Of a stretch of DNA of 64,000 nt, positions 51,652 through 60,160 are shown piece after piece. The translations under genes and the position numbers were made by a program. The notes beneath the pieces were generated by a model that was not told the DNA's origin, made no database searches, and saw nothing but the letters and a program-made list of their open reading frames with translations. Numbering within the stretch: position 1 is the stretch's first letter; each line of letters opens with the position of its first letter. This DNA comes from Gemmatimonadota bacterium (GTDB lineage Bacteria; Gemmatimonadota; Gemmatimonadetes; Longimicrobiales; Gaopeijiaceae), in assembly GCA_030428885.1 (NCBI GenBank), contig JAUIEJ010000001.1:434001-498000 (forward strand). Reading direction: 5' to 3'.

Positions 51652-52619
51652 CCGAGGTCGATCAACGCTCCGATGGTCACTCGGCCGATGCGATCGGCGG
51701 GGATCGTGCCCATGAGGTCGGCGCCGTTCCAGTGACTGCCGTCGGCGAAGCTCAACTCCGTGGCACGGCGCCCGGTGTCCTGGAAGTGCCCGAAGAGGCC
51801 GAACGTGCCGAGGTAGCGGCCCGGGCCCGGGTCGAGCCAGGGTGGCTGGAAGCCTTGCACCACCCCCACCAGTCCCAGCGCGTGTCCCACCTCGTGATGG
51901 GCCACGTAGGCGAGGCGCCCCGTCTCCACTCCGCCGTCGAAATGGTCGGCATTGAGGGTCACCTCGCCCACCACGGTCGTGGGCCAGGGCAGTCCGCGAT
52001 GGATGCACGGGCCGCCCACCGCCTCCACGTAGGTGTCCTCGGGGAAGTCGTGGGAGACCCGCACGTGCACCCGTACGCCGTCTTCGAAGCCTTCGACGAC
52101 CGCTGCGGGATAGTCGGTGGTGCAGTGCCTCTGCATCTCCGCCACCTCGACCCGCGGCAGGGGGCGACGGATGACCTGCTCCCATCGCGCACGGGCCTGC
52201 TCCAGCGCCTCGCGCCACCACCCGGGCACGTCGTCGTCGAACACCAGAGTCATGGCGAAGGTCGATGGGGTGTCTTCGGCCGGCTGAACCCAGACGTCGA
52301 CGGAGTCACGGAGGCCGTCGACGTCGACGTGGATGCGTCCGGTGCCCCACTCGGCGAGGGCCGTGACTTCTCCCGATGGGTCCACCTGGATCGCCTGCGG
52401 GGCGGATGACGACCACGTGGCGGTGACGGGGTCGTCGATGGGGTTTCCGGCGGCGTCCAGGACCCGGATGGTGAGGCGCGTCGTCTCACCCCGGCTCAGG
52501 GTCACGACGTCCGGGGTCTGGATCGATAGCTGGGCGGGGTCGGGGGGCGTAGGCTCGGTGCCGCACGCCGCAACGGTGGCGGCGAAAAGGCCGTGGAGTA
52601 CGATGAGGCGACCGCGCAT
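51615..52619 (-). CDS. Lipoprotein with Ig-like domain and leishmanolysin-like (M8) zinc protease domain
   Basis: 334 residues. Lipoprotein signal 'LFAATVAACGTE' (Cys about 19). Residues about 35-112 are a BIG2-like Ig domain ('LSIQTPDVVTLSRGETTRLTIRVLDAAGNPI', 'SGEVTALAEWGTGRI'). The C-terminal part has the metzincin-type site 'VAHHEVGHALGL' (HExxH) and, further on, 'GSHWNGADLMGT', which matches the distant third zinc histidine and Met-turn of leishmanolysin (HW...LM). A surface-anchored protease is predicted. Substrate unknown. Confidence 0.78.
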   Translation of the reverse strand: MRGRLIVLHGLFAATVAACGTEPTPPDPAQLSIQTPDVVTLSRGETTRLTIRVLDAAGNPIDDPVTATWSSSAPQAIQVDPSGEVTALAEWGTGRIHVDVDGLRDSVDVWVQPAEDTPSTFAMTLVFDDDVPGWWREALEQARARWEQVIRRPLPRVEVAEMQRHCTTDYPAAVVEGFEDGVRVHVRVSHDFPEDTYVEAVGGPCIHRGLPWPTTVVGEVTLNADHFDGGVETGRLAYVAHHEVGHALGLVGVVQGFQPPWLDPGPGRYLGTFGLFGHFQDTGRRATELSFADGSHWNGADLMGTIPADRIGRVTIGALIDLGYPAAWFAAGPL

Positions 52620-52719
52620 GACGGTGGCTCCGGGTGGCAGAAGGGCTCCGGGATGCGTGCAGAGTAGCGCGGGTTGGGCGATCTTCGACAGGCTCGTTCC
52701 TCAGGGAGGTAGCCTGCCC

Positions 52720-53343
52720 ATGCTCGAGATCCGCTCTTCCCGCGAAACCCGTTTGTGGGCTTGGACCGGTGCGGTTGTGCTCGGGATCTACCTGTCGGCT
52801 GCGTGGGCGGGGGCGCTGTCCGGGCTGCTGGCCGAGCGGGGGATCCTGGAGCCGGCGTTCGCCGCGGGGTTCGTCCTCGTGGCGGTGGCCCTCGTCGGGA
52901 ATGCGGTGAAGGATCCCGGTGCCCGGCGGCAGCTCTGGTTGGTGGTCGGGGTCGTCGCCGCCCTGGGCATGATCCTGGTGCGCCTCGGAGTGTCGCCGGC
53001 CCATCGCACCCACCTGTTCGAGTACGCCCTCGTGGGCGTGCTGGTCTACGAAGCCCTCGCCGAGCGCGTGCGGGCCGGAGGGCGGGTGTGGGCGCCGGGG
53101 GTCGTGGCCGTGTTGGCGGCGGGCATCCTGGGATGGGTCGACGAGGGCATCCAGGCGGTCGTGCCCGGACGGGTGTACGACCTCCGCGACGTGGGGTTCA
53201 ACCTCCTCGCGGCCGTGGGTGGTGTGGCGGGCACGTCGATGGCGGGTTGGGTCCGGCGGCGGTGCGATCCGCTGGCGAGAAGGCTGCGGAGCCCGCATGA
53301 TGGTCCCCGTGAACCTGGAGCCGATCCGGAGTCGCCGAGCTGA
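52720..53343 (+). CDS. VanZ-like membrane protein
   Basis: 207 residues behind GGGAGG, about eight bases before ATG 52720. Five or so transmembrane helices. The VanZ signature is 'RTHLFEYALVGVLVYEAL' and 'GWVDEGIQAVVPGRVYDLRDVGFNLLAAVGG', containing the conserved acidic 'DE...Q...PGR..D..D...N' pattern. VanZ gives low-level teicoplanin resistance in enterococci; most homologues have unknown roles. Cytoplasmic tail from about 185. Confidence 0.75.
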   Translation: MLEIRSSRETRLWAWTGAVVLGIYLSAAWAGALSGLLAERGILEPAFAAGFVLVAVALVGNAVKDPGARRQLWLVVGVVAALGMILVRLGVSPAHRTHLFEYALVGVLVYEALAERVRAGGRVWAPGVVAVLAAGILGWVDEGIQAVVPGRVYDLRDVGFNLLAAVGGVAGTSMAGWVRRRCDPLARRLRSPHDGPREPGADPESPS

Positions 53344-53430
53344 CGAGGCGGGCTTCGGTCACCGACGAGACCGACGTTTCGATTGGGTGGTGCGGGCACG
53401 GCTGATGGCCGCACCGGGGAGCTGACGGAC

Positions 53431-54600
53431 ATGAAGGGTCGCAGGCTGCTCGTGGGGCTTCTGGCCCTCGCCGCGTGTGGGGGTACAGAGGGCGATTCCG
53501 GCGACGGGGCTGCCGTCCCATCCCTTGCGGCCACGGAGGACCTCCGCATCGACGGGTACGAGCACGACCTCGTGCCCATCACCTGGTTGGGCGTTGACGG
53601 TGGCGGCCGGATGGCCCTGATCCAGTGGCAGGACTACGTCGTCCGATTCTTCGATGCTCAGGGGACCGATCTCGGCACCGTCGGACGGGAGGGGGAGGGC
53701 CCCGGGGAGTTTCGACGCCCCGTCCGGGCCGGGTGGATCGGCGACAGTCTCTGGGTCAGCGATACGCAGCTCGGCCGGGTCGTGGTGATTTCGCCCGAAC
53801 TGGAAGCCGTACGCACCGTCCGGAACCACGATGCAGCGCTCCCGCCCCCCGACGACACCACGGGCCTGAGCGGGTACCTGGAGCCCTTCCCCTACGCCAT
53901 GTACGGAAACGGGGAGAGCCTCGTCTGGGCGATTCGCCCGGCGGCCGGGGACTGGGTGATTCCCGACGAGGGGAGTCCGATGCTGAGGGTATCGGCCGAC
54001 GGCACCATTCGGCACGTCATGACCCGGGTTCCGTCCATGGAAGGCGGTTCGGTTCGGATGGAGGTCTCGGGCGGGTTTCGGATGGCCCAGATTCCGTTCG
54101 TGGCCCGGCCCTATTGGGTCGTATCGGGCGATGGAACGCGGTTCGCCCACCTGTCCACCGACGTCTCGAGCGCCCCCCTCCCGACCTATCGGGTGTTCGT
54201 GAAGGACGAATCAGGCGCCACGGTGTTCGATCGCACGTATCCGTTCGAGGCGGTGCCCATACCCACGGCCCGGATGGACTCGGCCATCCTCGCGGCCGCC
54301 GCTCGCGTTGGAGATCTCGCCGCCGAGACGGAATCGAAGTTGCGGCCCGTCGCTCCCGAGATCTACGCCGAGGCCCAGCGCCTGGTGGTGGGCCGAGATG
54401 GGCGGGTCTGGATCGGCATGCGAGCCAGGCCCGAGGGACGCCGTTGGCGGGTCCTGTCGCCCACCGGGGAGCCCGAAGCCGACGTGATGTTGTCGGCGAA
54501 CGTCACGCTGTGGGCGGCGGACCGTACACACGTGTGGGGAGTCGAGCGCGACGAACTGGACGTGGAGAGCGTGGTTCGGTACCGGCTCGGGAGTGGATGA
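53431..54600 (+). CDS. 6-bladed beta-propeller lipoprotein (paralogue 3)
   Basis: 389 residues. Lipoprotein signal 'VGLLALAACGG' (Cys16). The family mark 'LGTVGREGEGPGEFRRPVRAG' (about 80-100) is almost the same as in paralogue 1. Blades include 'VDGGGRMALIQWQDYVVRFFDAQG', 'IGDSLWVSDTQLGRVVVISPE' and 'VVGRDGRVWIGMRARPEG'. Ends 'DELDVESVVRYRLGSG', a tail ('DxxDVexVxxY') also seen in paralogues 2 and 4. Function unknown, anchored in the envelope. Confidence 0.82.
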   Translation: MKGRRLLVGLLALAACGGTEGDSGDGAAVPSLAATEDLRIDGYEHDLVPITWLGVDGGGRMALIQWQDYVVRFFDAQGTDLGTVGREGEGPGEFRRPVRAGWIGDSLWVSDTQLGRVVVISPELEAVRTVRNHDAALPPPDDTTGLSGYLEPFPYAMYGNGESLVWAIRPAAGDWVIPDEGSPMLRVSADGTIRHVMTRVPSMEGGSVRMEVSGGFRMAQIPFVARPYWVVSGDGTRFAHLSTDVSSAPLPTYRVFVKDESGATVFDRTYPFEAVPIPTARMDSAILAAAARVGDLAAETESKLRPVAPEIYAEAQRLVVGRDGRVWIGMRARPEGRRWRVLSPTGEPEADVMLSANVTLWAADRTHVWGVERDELDVESVVRYRLGSG

Positions 54601-54740
54601 GTCGCCTCGCCCGGCTGAAAATTTACGGGTCGTTCGACGCTTCCCTGGTCGAGCAGTCAACTCTCCGGCGTGATATCGTGTCCAAGATCGTAGTCGGTCC
54701 CGACGCGACCCTTCCGATTCGACCTCCGCCCCCTCCACGA

Positions 54741-55814
54741 ATGCGATCTTCCCTTCTCTCCGTCTCGGCGCTCGGCGTCGCGCTTCTCTCGGCTCTTCCG
54801 GCCGCCGGACAGGTTCTTCCGGGGCGGGTGGGGCCGGAGGTGCTGGACGTGCTGGCTCCCTCGGCGAGAGTGGAGGGCGCCCTGGGCGCCATGCGGGTCG
54901 TGGAGCGGGGGTGCAGTCCCCTTCCTTCGACGGACCTGCGGCGGCGCATCGTGGACATTGCCGTCCAGGAATGGGCCTTCTTCGGCTTCCCGGTCCTGGA
55001 TCGCCTCAACGGAGCGCGACTGCTCCCCGGGGCGGCGATGTGGGCCCGGCCCGTGGTGTTCGAGCGCACGACCCGACGGGCTCCCACTCCCTCCGCCCGG
55101 GAAGGGGAGCGGGTGGGCGCCACCATCGCCGGATATTGGGCGGTCACGCCCGAGGGACCGGGGATCGTCGACGCCCAGGCTCGACGCTGGGCCGAGCGCG
55201 GCGCCGGCACTCGATGGAACGCCCCGTGGTCGGCGGCCTTCATCTCGTGGGTCATGTGCGAGGCCGGCCTGGACACCCGCGACCGATTTCATCGGGCCAT
55301 CGCCCACTGGAGCTACGTGGACCAGGCGATTCGCTCCCGGGACGGTCGGGCCGATGCTGCGGCCTACGTCGCCTATGACGTGGGCGAGCGCGAGGTCGAG
55401 CCCGGCGACCTCCTGTGCACGTCGAGTCGCCCCCGGTACCGAAACCTGGCGGAGCGCCGGAACCAGATGGGCGAGGGGGCCCGGAGCCACTGCGACGTGG
55501 TGGTCCAGGTCGAGGAAGACGAGGCCCGGATCCTGGCCATCGGAGGCAACGTCCTGCGGGCCGTGAGCCTGAAGGTGCTGCCGGGTCGCCGCGGGACCGA
55601 CGGCGGCGTACTGGCACAGCGCACCTCGTCGGTGCCCTTCTACGCCCACCTCAAACTCCAGGGCGACGCCATCTCGCCCCTGGCCCTGGAGGAAAGTCCG
55701 GTCCTGGCGGCCCTGGTGGGCGAAGCCGGAGAATGGTCCGGCACTCCGGCGGCTCGAGTACTGGACGCCCTCGGGGTCGACGCCCCTCGCGCCGAGCAGC
55801 ACAACGGGCGATGA
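54741..55814 (+). CDS. Exported DUF2272 family protein (putative amidase/peptidoglycan-type)
   Basis: 357 residues from ATG 54741. Signal peptide ends about residue 23 ('LPAAGQ'). The DUF2272 core is seen as 'IVDIAVQEWAFFGFPV', 'TIAGYWAV', 'WNAPWSAAFISWVMCEAGL', 'HWSYVDQAI', 'VEPGDLLCTSSRP', 'HCDVVVQVEEDEARILAIGGNV'. The fold is related to CHAP/NlpC amidases, where a Cys-His pair cuts peptide bonds in cell wall. Here the His is in 'SHCDVVV'; the cysteine is less certain. Precedes a PAAR gene by 87 bases, which hints at delivery by a contractile system. Confidence 0.75.
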   Translation: MRSSLLSVSALGVALLSALPAAGQVLPGRVGPEVLDVLAPSARVEGALGAMRVVERGCSPLPSTDLRRRIVDIAVQEWAFFGFPVLDRLNGARLLPGAAMWARPVVFERTTRRAPTPSAREGERVGATIAGYWAVTPEGPGIVDAQARRWAERGAGTRWNAPWSAAFISWVMCEAGLDTRDRFHRAIAHWSYVDQAIRSRDGRADAAAYVAYDVGEREVEPGDLLCTSSRPRYRNLAERRNQMGEGARSHCDVVVQVEEDEARILAIGGNVLRAVSLKVLPGRRGTDGGVLAQRTSSVPFYAHLKLQGDAISPLALEESPVLAALVGEAGEWSGTPAARVLDALGVDAPRAEQHNGR

Positions 55815-55901
55815 CGCCACGTTCCTTGACCGATCCGACGCGTCCGGGCAATTCTGCGGAAGTGCCCCGGCCTTCTTCGAGCCTCGACCCGACGTAGATC
55901 C

Positions 55902-56195
55902 ATGCCCTTTCCCGTCTGCCGGCTGACCGACAGCCACGTCTGCCCCATGGTCACGGGGGTGGTGCCGCACGTCGGTGGCATCATCGCGGGACCGGGCGCT
56001 CCAACGGTGCTGGTCATGAACATGCCCGCGTCGGTGATGGGCGACGTCACCGTCTGTGTCGGCCCCCCCGGCACGGTGGTCATGGGGTCGCCGACGGTTC
56101 TGGCCATGAACAAACCCGTCACGCGCCTCACCTCCAACACGGCTCATGGGGGAATGGTCGTGGGACCCGGCGCGCCCACGGTGCTGGTGCCGTAG
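55902..56195 (+). CDS. PAAR-like spike-tip protein
   Basis: 97 residues. The sequence is built of short repeats ending in 'GAPTVLVMNMPASVMGD', 'GSPTVLAMNKPVTRLTSNTAHGGMVVGPGAPTVLV', with the Gly/Pro-rich turns and scattered Cys/His ('DSHVCPM') of PAAR proteins, which form the pointed zinc-stabilised tip of type VI and extracellular contractile spikes. The length is typical of a bare PAAR protein. No T6SS or eCIS structural gene is in the window, so it is an orphan or island component. Its partner is likely the DUF2272 protein. Confidence 0.8.
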   Translation: MPFPVCRLTDSHVCPMVTGVVPHVGGIIAGPGAPTVLVMNMPASVMGDVTVCVGPPGTVVMGSPTVLAMNKPVTRLTSNTAHGGMVVGPGAPTVLVP

Positions 56196-56490
56196 TCGAC
56201 GGGCATCGGTCGCCGGACGCGGCCATCACCGTCGCCCTGGCGACCACCTCCGGTACTGGTTTCGCGGGGCGAGTCCGTTTCGGCGCCTGGACGTCAGTTT
56301 CCATGGGCCGGAGGACTACCGGGTCCTGCTGGCGGATGGCCTGGGCCCGAAGCGACCCCCCTTCGAACCCGTGGCCTTCGAGCGCGACCTCACCCCTGTC
56401 CCACCGTCCTCGACGGTGCCGGAGTTCTCCGAGGAGGAGTGGGAGTTCGCCGGCGCCCTTCGGCGTTTCCACGAGTCCGTGAAGGCGGGC
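56196..56490 (+). other. Gap with a short unsupported coding-like stretch
   Basis: No clear gene between the PAAR stop and the end of the serine hydrolase. One plus frame reads 'GDHLRYWFRGASPFRRLDVSFHGPEDYRVLLADG', which has protein-like composition, but there is no start codon with it and the frame runs on as antisense of the hydrolase. It may be the tail of a degraded gene. Confidence 0.3.
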
Positions 56491-57510
56491 TCAGCCTTCT
56501 CCCGCCGGGACTCGCGCCTCCATGAGGCGACGAAGCAGGGCGTCGTAGGTGGAGGTGCCGATGCGGGGGCCACCTTCGACATCCGTGTCCATGAGATGGA
56601 CCACGACGGTCTGGAGTTGGGGGATGACGGTCAGTCGCTGACCTCCCGATCCGCTGGCCGTGAAACTGCCCTGGGGGAGCCCGGCTCGGTCGGTCGCGAC
56701 GACCCACCACATCAATCCGTACCCGCTCTTGGTGCCCGAGTCGCCCGTGTGAGAATGAACCCGTGTGCTCTCGGTGATCCAGGTTTCGGGGACCACCGTT
56801 GCGCCGTCCCAGTGACCGCGCTGAAGGAACAGTTGGCCGAATCGTGCGAGGTCCCGTGCCGACAGTCGAAACTTGTAGGCCGGATGTCGCGACAGATGCG
56901 GCTCCAACTGATAGCGAAAGTCCCGATCTTCGTCATAGTCCTGCATGCCCAGCGGTCGAGCGATCCGGTCGCGAAACGCATCGCCGACGGTCTGGCCACG
57001 GGCGCTGGCATAGATCGTCCCCAGGGCGTTGAAGTCCCAGTTGTTGTAGTACCAGTGGGAGCCCGGGGGGTGGCTTCCGCGTGGTGGGCGGGTGGACCGG
57101 GCTTCCACCGTCTCCGAGGCCGCCGGGTGGTAGACTCCCGATCGCGATCGCAGCAGGTCCAGAACGGTCGCGGTGCGTTCAGCGTCCGTGAGGAGTTCCC
57201 GATCGTTGATGCCCAACTCGCCGAGCGTGATGTCCAGGTCCAGTTCTCCCGCGGTCACCGAGATCCCGACCAGTGCCGAAAGAAGGCTCTTGCGGATGGA
57301 GTGGGCGCGGAATGGCTTGGCGATGTTCCCCCAGGACGCCTCCACCGCGCCGTTGGTCAGGAGAAGGAACGCGGCCGTGCCGATGGAGTCGGAGAACGAC
57401 CGCACGGCCTCCAGCCCTTCCTCCGACCATGCGCCTTCGGGTTGTGCTCCCGCCCCGTGGGGGACGGCCAGCAGCGTGAAGACGAGAAGCGGCTCGAAAC
57501 GAGGACGCAT
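56491..57510 (-). CDS. Exported serine hydrolase (class C beta-lactamase / penicillin-binding family)
   Basis: 339 residues from ATG 57510. Signal peptide ends about residue 22 ('PHGAGAQ'). The nucleophile motif is 'HSIRKSLL' (SxxK: Ser71-Lys74), the second motif is 'HWYYNNWDFN' (YxN around 154-157), and the third is 'TASGSGGQRL' (HxG replaced by SGG). This suits the esterase/peptidase-like branch of the beta-lactamase-fold family. An 'DYDEDRDFRYQLEPHLSRHPAYKFRLSARDLARFG' block is typical. Periplasmic hydrolysis of an ester or peptide is likely. Confidence 0.88.
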   Translation of the reverse strand: MRPRFEPLLVFTLLAVPHGAGAQPEGAWSEEGLEAVRSFSDSIGTAAFLLLTNGAVEASWGNIAKPFRAHSIRKSLLSALVGISVTAGELDLDITLGELGINDRELLTDAERTATVLDLLRSRSGVYHPAASETVEARSTRPPRGSHPPGSHWYYNNWDFNALGTIYASARGQTVGDAFRDRIARPLGMQDYDEDRDFRYQLEPHLSRHPAYKFRLSARDLARFGQLFLQRGHWDGATVVPETWITESTRVHSHTGDSGTKSGYGLMWWVVATDRAGLPQGSFTASGSGGQRLTVIPQLQTVVVHLMDTDVEGGPRIGTSTYDALLRRLMEARVPAGEG

Positions 57511-57588
57511 GACGGACGGGGGTGCGGGGCGAGGTCGACACGAATGTAGACCGTTGCATCGGGGGGGCGGGTTGGAAATCATGCGACC

Positions 57589-58794
57589 ATGAGCCCCCGA
57601 CCCCGCGTGGCGTCCATGGTGAGCCGAGTGTCGAGGCGCCGTGCATTCCTTACGGCGTTGATCTTCGCCGGCTGCTCTTCGGTCGACGATTCCACGGCCA
57701 CGTCCGTGGCCCAGTCCGACGAGACATGGGCCGTGGCCGACACGGCACTGGTCATGGGCGGGTCCGAAGCTCCGGGCGGCCCCCAGTTCTTCATGCCCCG
57801 GCGCGCTCGGTTCGGCCCCGGAGACTCCATCGGCGTCATGGACGGGCTGGTGGAACTCCGGATCCATGATCCGACGGGGCGGTTCGTGAGGACCGTGGGC
57901 GGGCGAGGCCAGGGGCCCGGTGAGTTCACGGCGGCGTACTGGTGGGACTGGCTTTCGGACGGCGGGTTTCTGGTGGTGGACGAACAGAGATCCGCGCGGC
58001 TACTGGACGCTTCGGGTACGGAGACGGTGCGTCGAGCTCTCGAACCGGTGCCCGAATTCAACGTCCCGCTCGCCGCGTTGGAGGGGCAGCGGATCGTGGC
58101 GCTCACGCGGTTCCCGCTCCCCGCCTCGTCCGGCGAGAACGTGTGGGTCCGGCGCGAGGTCGATCTCTTCGTCGCGGACCTGACGGGCGGACAGCCGGCG
58201 CGGGTGCTGGATCGGGTGCCGGGGTTGGGGTGGTGGGGGGCGTCCGGCCGATTCCTGGCGTTGCCCCTGGGTCCCCGCTCGACCGTCGCGGCCCGGGGGG
58301 ATGTCGTGGCGTTCAGCGATGGGGTCGAGTATTCGATGACCTTCTACGACCTCCAGGGCCGGAAGAAGAAACTGGCGTTGTCGAGGGAGGCCGAGCGCAC
58401 CGAGCCGCGGCACCTCGATGCCTGGGTTGCCGAACGGGAGGCGCTTCTCCGGGAGATGGGAGCGCCTCCGGCCGCGAAGGCTCTGGCCCTGGGCGACGAT
58501 CCTCCGTTGAGGGCGACACTTCCGGCGTGGGCCGGAATGCTGGTGGATGGGTCGGGTTGCGTCTGGGCCCGTTGGGCTCCTCGTCCGGGGCGAGACCGCG
58601 AAACCTGGGATGTCCTGGATCCCGCGGGACTCCACCTGGGGGTGGTCGAGTTTCCACCGCGCTTCGAACTGACGGACGTGGGTCGGGACGCCGCATTGGG
58701 CATCGGGGCGGACGACCTGGGGATCGAGTCCGTGCTCGCTCTGCGCCTCCCGTCCGCCCTCACGGTGCGCACCTGTGGTGCACCGTTTCGCTGA
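57589..58794 (+). CDS. 6-bladed beta-propeller lipoprotein (paralogue 4)
   Basis: 401 residues. Arginine-rich lead and lipoprotein signal 'LTALIFAGCSS' (Cys about 29). The family mark reads 'VGGRGQGPGEFTAAYWW' (about 104-120). Blades include 'VMDGLVELRIHDPTGRFVRTVG', 'DGGFLVVDEQRSARLLDASG' and 'LVDGSGCVWARWAPRPG'. Ends with the shared 'DDLGIESVLALRL' tail. It is the most divergent of the four propellers in the window. Divergent from the serine hydrolase across 78 bases. Confidence 0.8.
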   Translation: MSPRPRVASMVSRVSRRRAFLTALIFAGCSSVDDSTATSVAQSDETWAVADTALVMGGSEAPGGPQFFMPRRARFGPGDSIGVMDGLVELRIHDPTGRFVRTVGGRGQGPGEFTAAYWWDWLSDGGFLVVDEQRSARLLDASGTETVRRALEPVPEFNVPLAALEGQRIVALTRFPLPASSGENVWVRREVDLFVADLTGGQPARVLDRVPGLGWWGASGRFLALPLGPRSTVAARGDVVAFSDGVEYSMTFYDLQGRKKKLALSREAERTEPRHLDAWVAEREALLREMGAPPAAKALALGDDPPLRATLPAWAGMLVDGSGCVWARWAPRPGRDRETWDVLDPAGLHLGVVEFPPRFELTDVGRDAALGIGADDLGIESVLALRLPSALTVRTCGAPFR

Positions 58795-58893
58795 GGGCTC
58801 TCCCACACGAGGCAACACCCGGGCCGCCTGTCGACATCCCACCGGTCGGGAGGGAGTGGGGTGAGGGGTTGTTCGCCCGTTCCGTGAGACAGC

Positions 58894-59670
58894 GTGGACC
58901 ACGACCGTGGCAGCCGGAAGAGCCGGGAGCTCCGCCGCAGGCGTGAGCGTCGTCGGCTCCGGTGGGCCATGGTCGGCTCCGCTGCCGTTCACCTCGCGGT
59001 CCTCGTGGTTCCGTGGAGGGGGAGCGTCGAGTCGGAGGGTTCGGACCGACGCGCGTCGGACGAGCCGTGGTCGGGAGTCGAGGTCGTGCACCTGAGGGTG
59101 CCGGACGAGCCGCCCGCCCTCGTCGGGTCGGAGTCGTCGGATCCTACGCCGATGGAAGAGGACCCCGCGGACCGATCCAACTCGCCCGACGTTCCCATCG
59201 CGTCCGGACCGGCTCCTCGTCTCGGAGCCGCCTCCGCGGCCTCCCGCCTTCGATCGTCGGGCCCGGATCCCCGGCTCGTGGACGTCTCCGCCGGGGAACT
59301 CCCGAATCGGTCCGTCGCCCAGGGAAGGGTATCGGGGATCATCGCGGCCACTCTGGCGCGCCCCCCGGAGGTGGCCGGCCGGGATTCGATGAAGTTGACG
59401 ACCTGGGGTGACGACGGGGGACTCCGCCTGGCTCCGGGGGTGCTCACGATCGGAGGAGTCGCCCTTCCGTTCTGCGGGGGCCCCGATGCCGCTCGATGTG
59501 GCTTCGGCGTCCGCCCCTGGGACCTGGAGCGGGCGGACCTGGAGGCCGACCTGATCCGGGAACTGGAGGAGCAGGGGCGATGGGAGTCGATCCAGGAACG
59601 GGCTCGTGCGGTCCGGCGGCATGTCGATGCCCGCAGGGACTCGGCGTCCGGCGGTGGAGGGGGTGCGTAA
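58894..59670 (+). CDS. TonB-N-terminus-like anchored protein, unknown
   Basis: 258 residues from GTG 58894. A very basic N-terminus leads to one helix (about 25-42, 'WAMVGSAAVHLAVLVVP'), containing the Ser-x-x-x-His pattern by which TonB senses ExbB/ExbD. An acidic, proline-containing spacer follows (about 45-120), again TonB-like. The C-terminal 130 residues ('PPEVAGRDSMKLTTWGDDGGLRLAPGVLTIGG') are not a recognisable TonB domain. An ExbD gene lies 420 bases downstream on the other strand. It may be a specialised energy transducer. Confidence 0.55.
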   Translation: MDHDRGSRKSRELRRRRERRRLRWAMVGSAAVHLAVLVVPWRGSVESEGSDRRASDEPWSGVEVVHLRVPDEPPALVGSESSDPTPMEEDPADRSNSPDVPIASGPAPRLGAASAASRLRSSGPDPRLVDVSAGELPNRSVAQGRVSGIIAATLARPPEVAGRDSMKLTTWGDDGGLRLAPGVLTIGGVALPFCGGPDAARCGFGVRPWDLERADLEADLIRELEEQGRWESIQERARAVRRHVDARRDSASGGGGGA

Positions 59671-59725
59671 CCTGCGACCCGCCGCCGGCGTACCAAAGAT
59701 GCGTTCACCCCATACCGGAGTCCCC

Positions 59726-60160
59726 ATGATCGCGTCGTTCCTGACCCTCGGCCTCGTGGCGGCACTCGCCTCGCCGGCTCCCGGGTCGGTGCTGAAGTGT
59801 TCGCCGGCGGCCACCATCAGCGACGACGGTCGCCGCATGATCGTGCCCGAACCCGAGGTGCGGGTGGATCCCGTCGTGGTCGTCGACGACGCCGTGGTTC
59901 AGGAATCGGAGAAGAAGAACGACCTCCTCTCCCGAGACCTGGAATCCGTTCAGGTCGCGTGCTGGGACCCGGACTCGGGCCGGTTCAAGGCCGGGCTGGG
60001 TCTGACGGTGGTTCTCATCGTGACGAACACCGGGTGGGACGATCGTCCCGACACCGAGGAAGCGGTCCGGGCCGCGCAGGCGGACGCGCTCACCGAATGG
60101 TACCGGAGCCTTCCGCAGGAACCATCTGCAGGGAAATCCGCTGGGCACGAGCCTGTTTGA
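59726..60160 (+). CDS. Small exported hypothetical protein
   Basis: 144 residues with a signal peptide (about 1-20, 'LGLVAALASPAPGS'). No family recognised. It contains 'VLKCSPAATISDDGRRM' and 'VACWDPDSGRFKAGLGLTVVLIVTNTGW', with one cysteine in each half. Its 3' end overlaps the convergent exbD gene by 71 bases, which is unusually long; the shared segment encodes the end of both proteins. Confidence 0.5.
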   Translation: MIASFLTLGLVAALASPAPGSVLKCSPAATISDDGRRMIVPEPEVRVDPVVVVDDAVVQESEKKNDLLSRDLESVQVACWDPDSGRFKAGLGLTVVLIVTNTGWDDRPDTEEAVRAAQADALTEWYRSLPQEPSAGKSAGHEPV

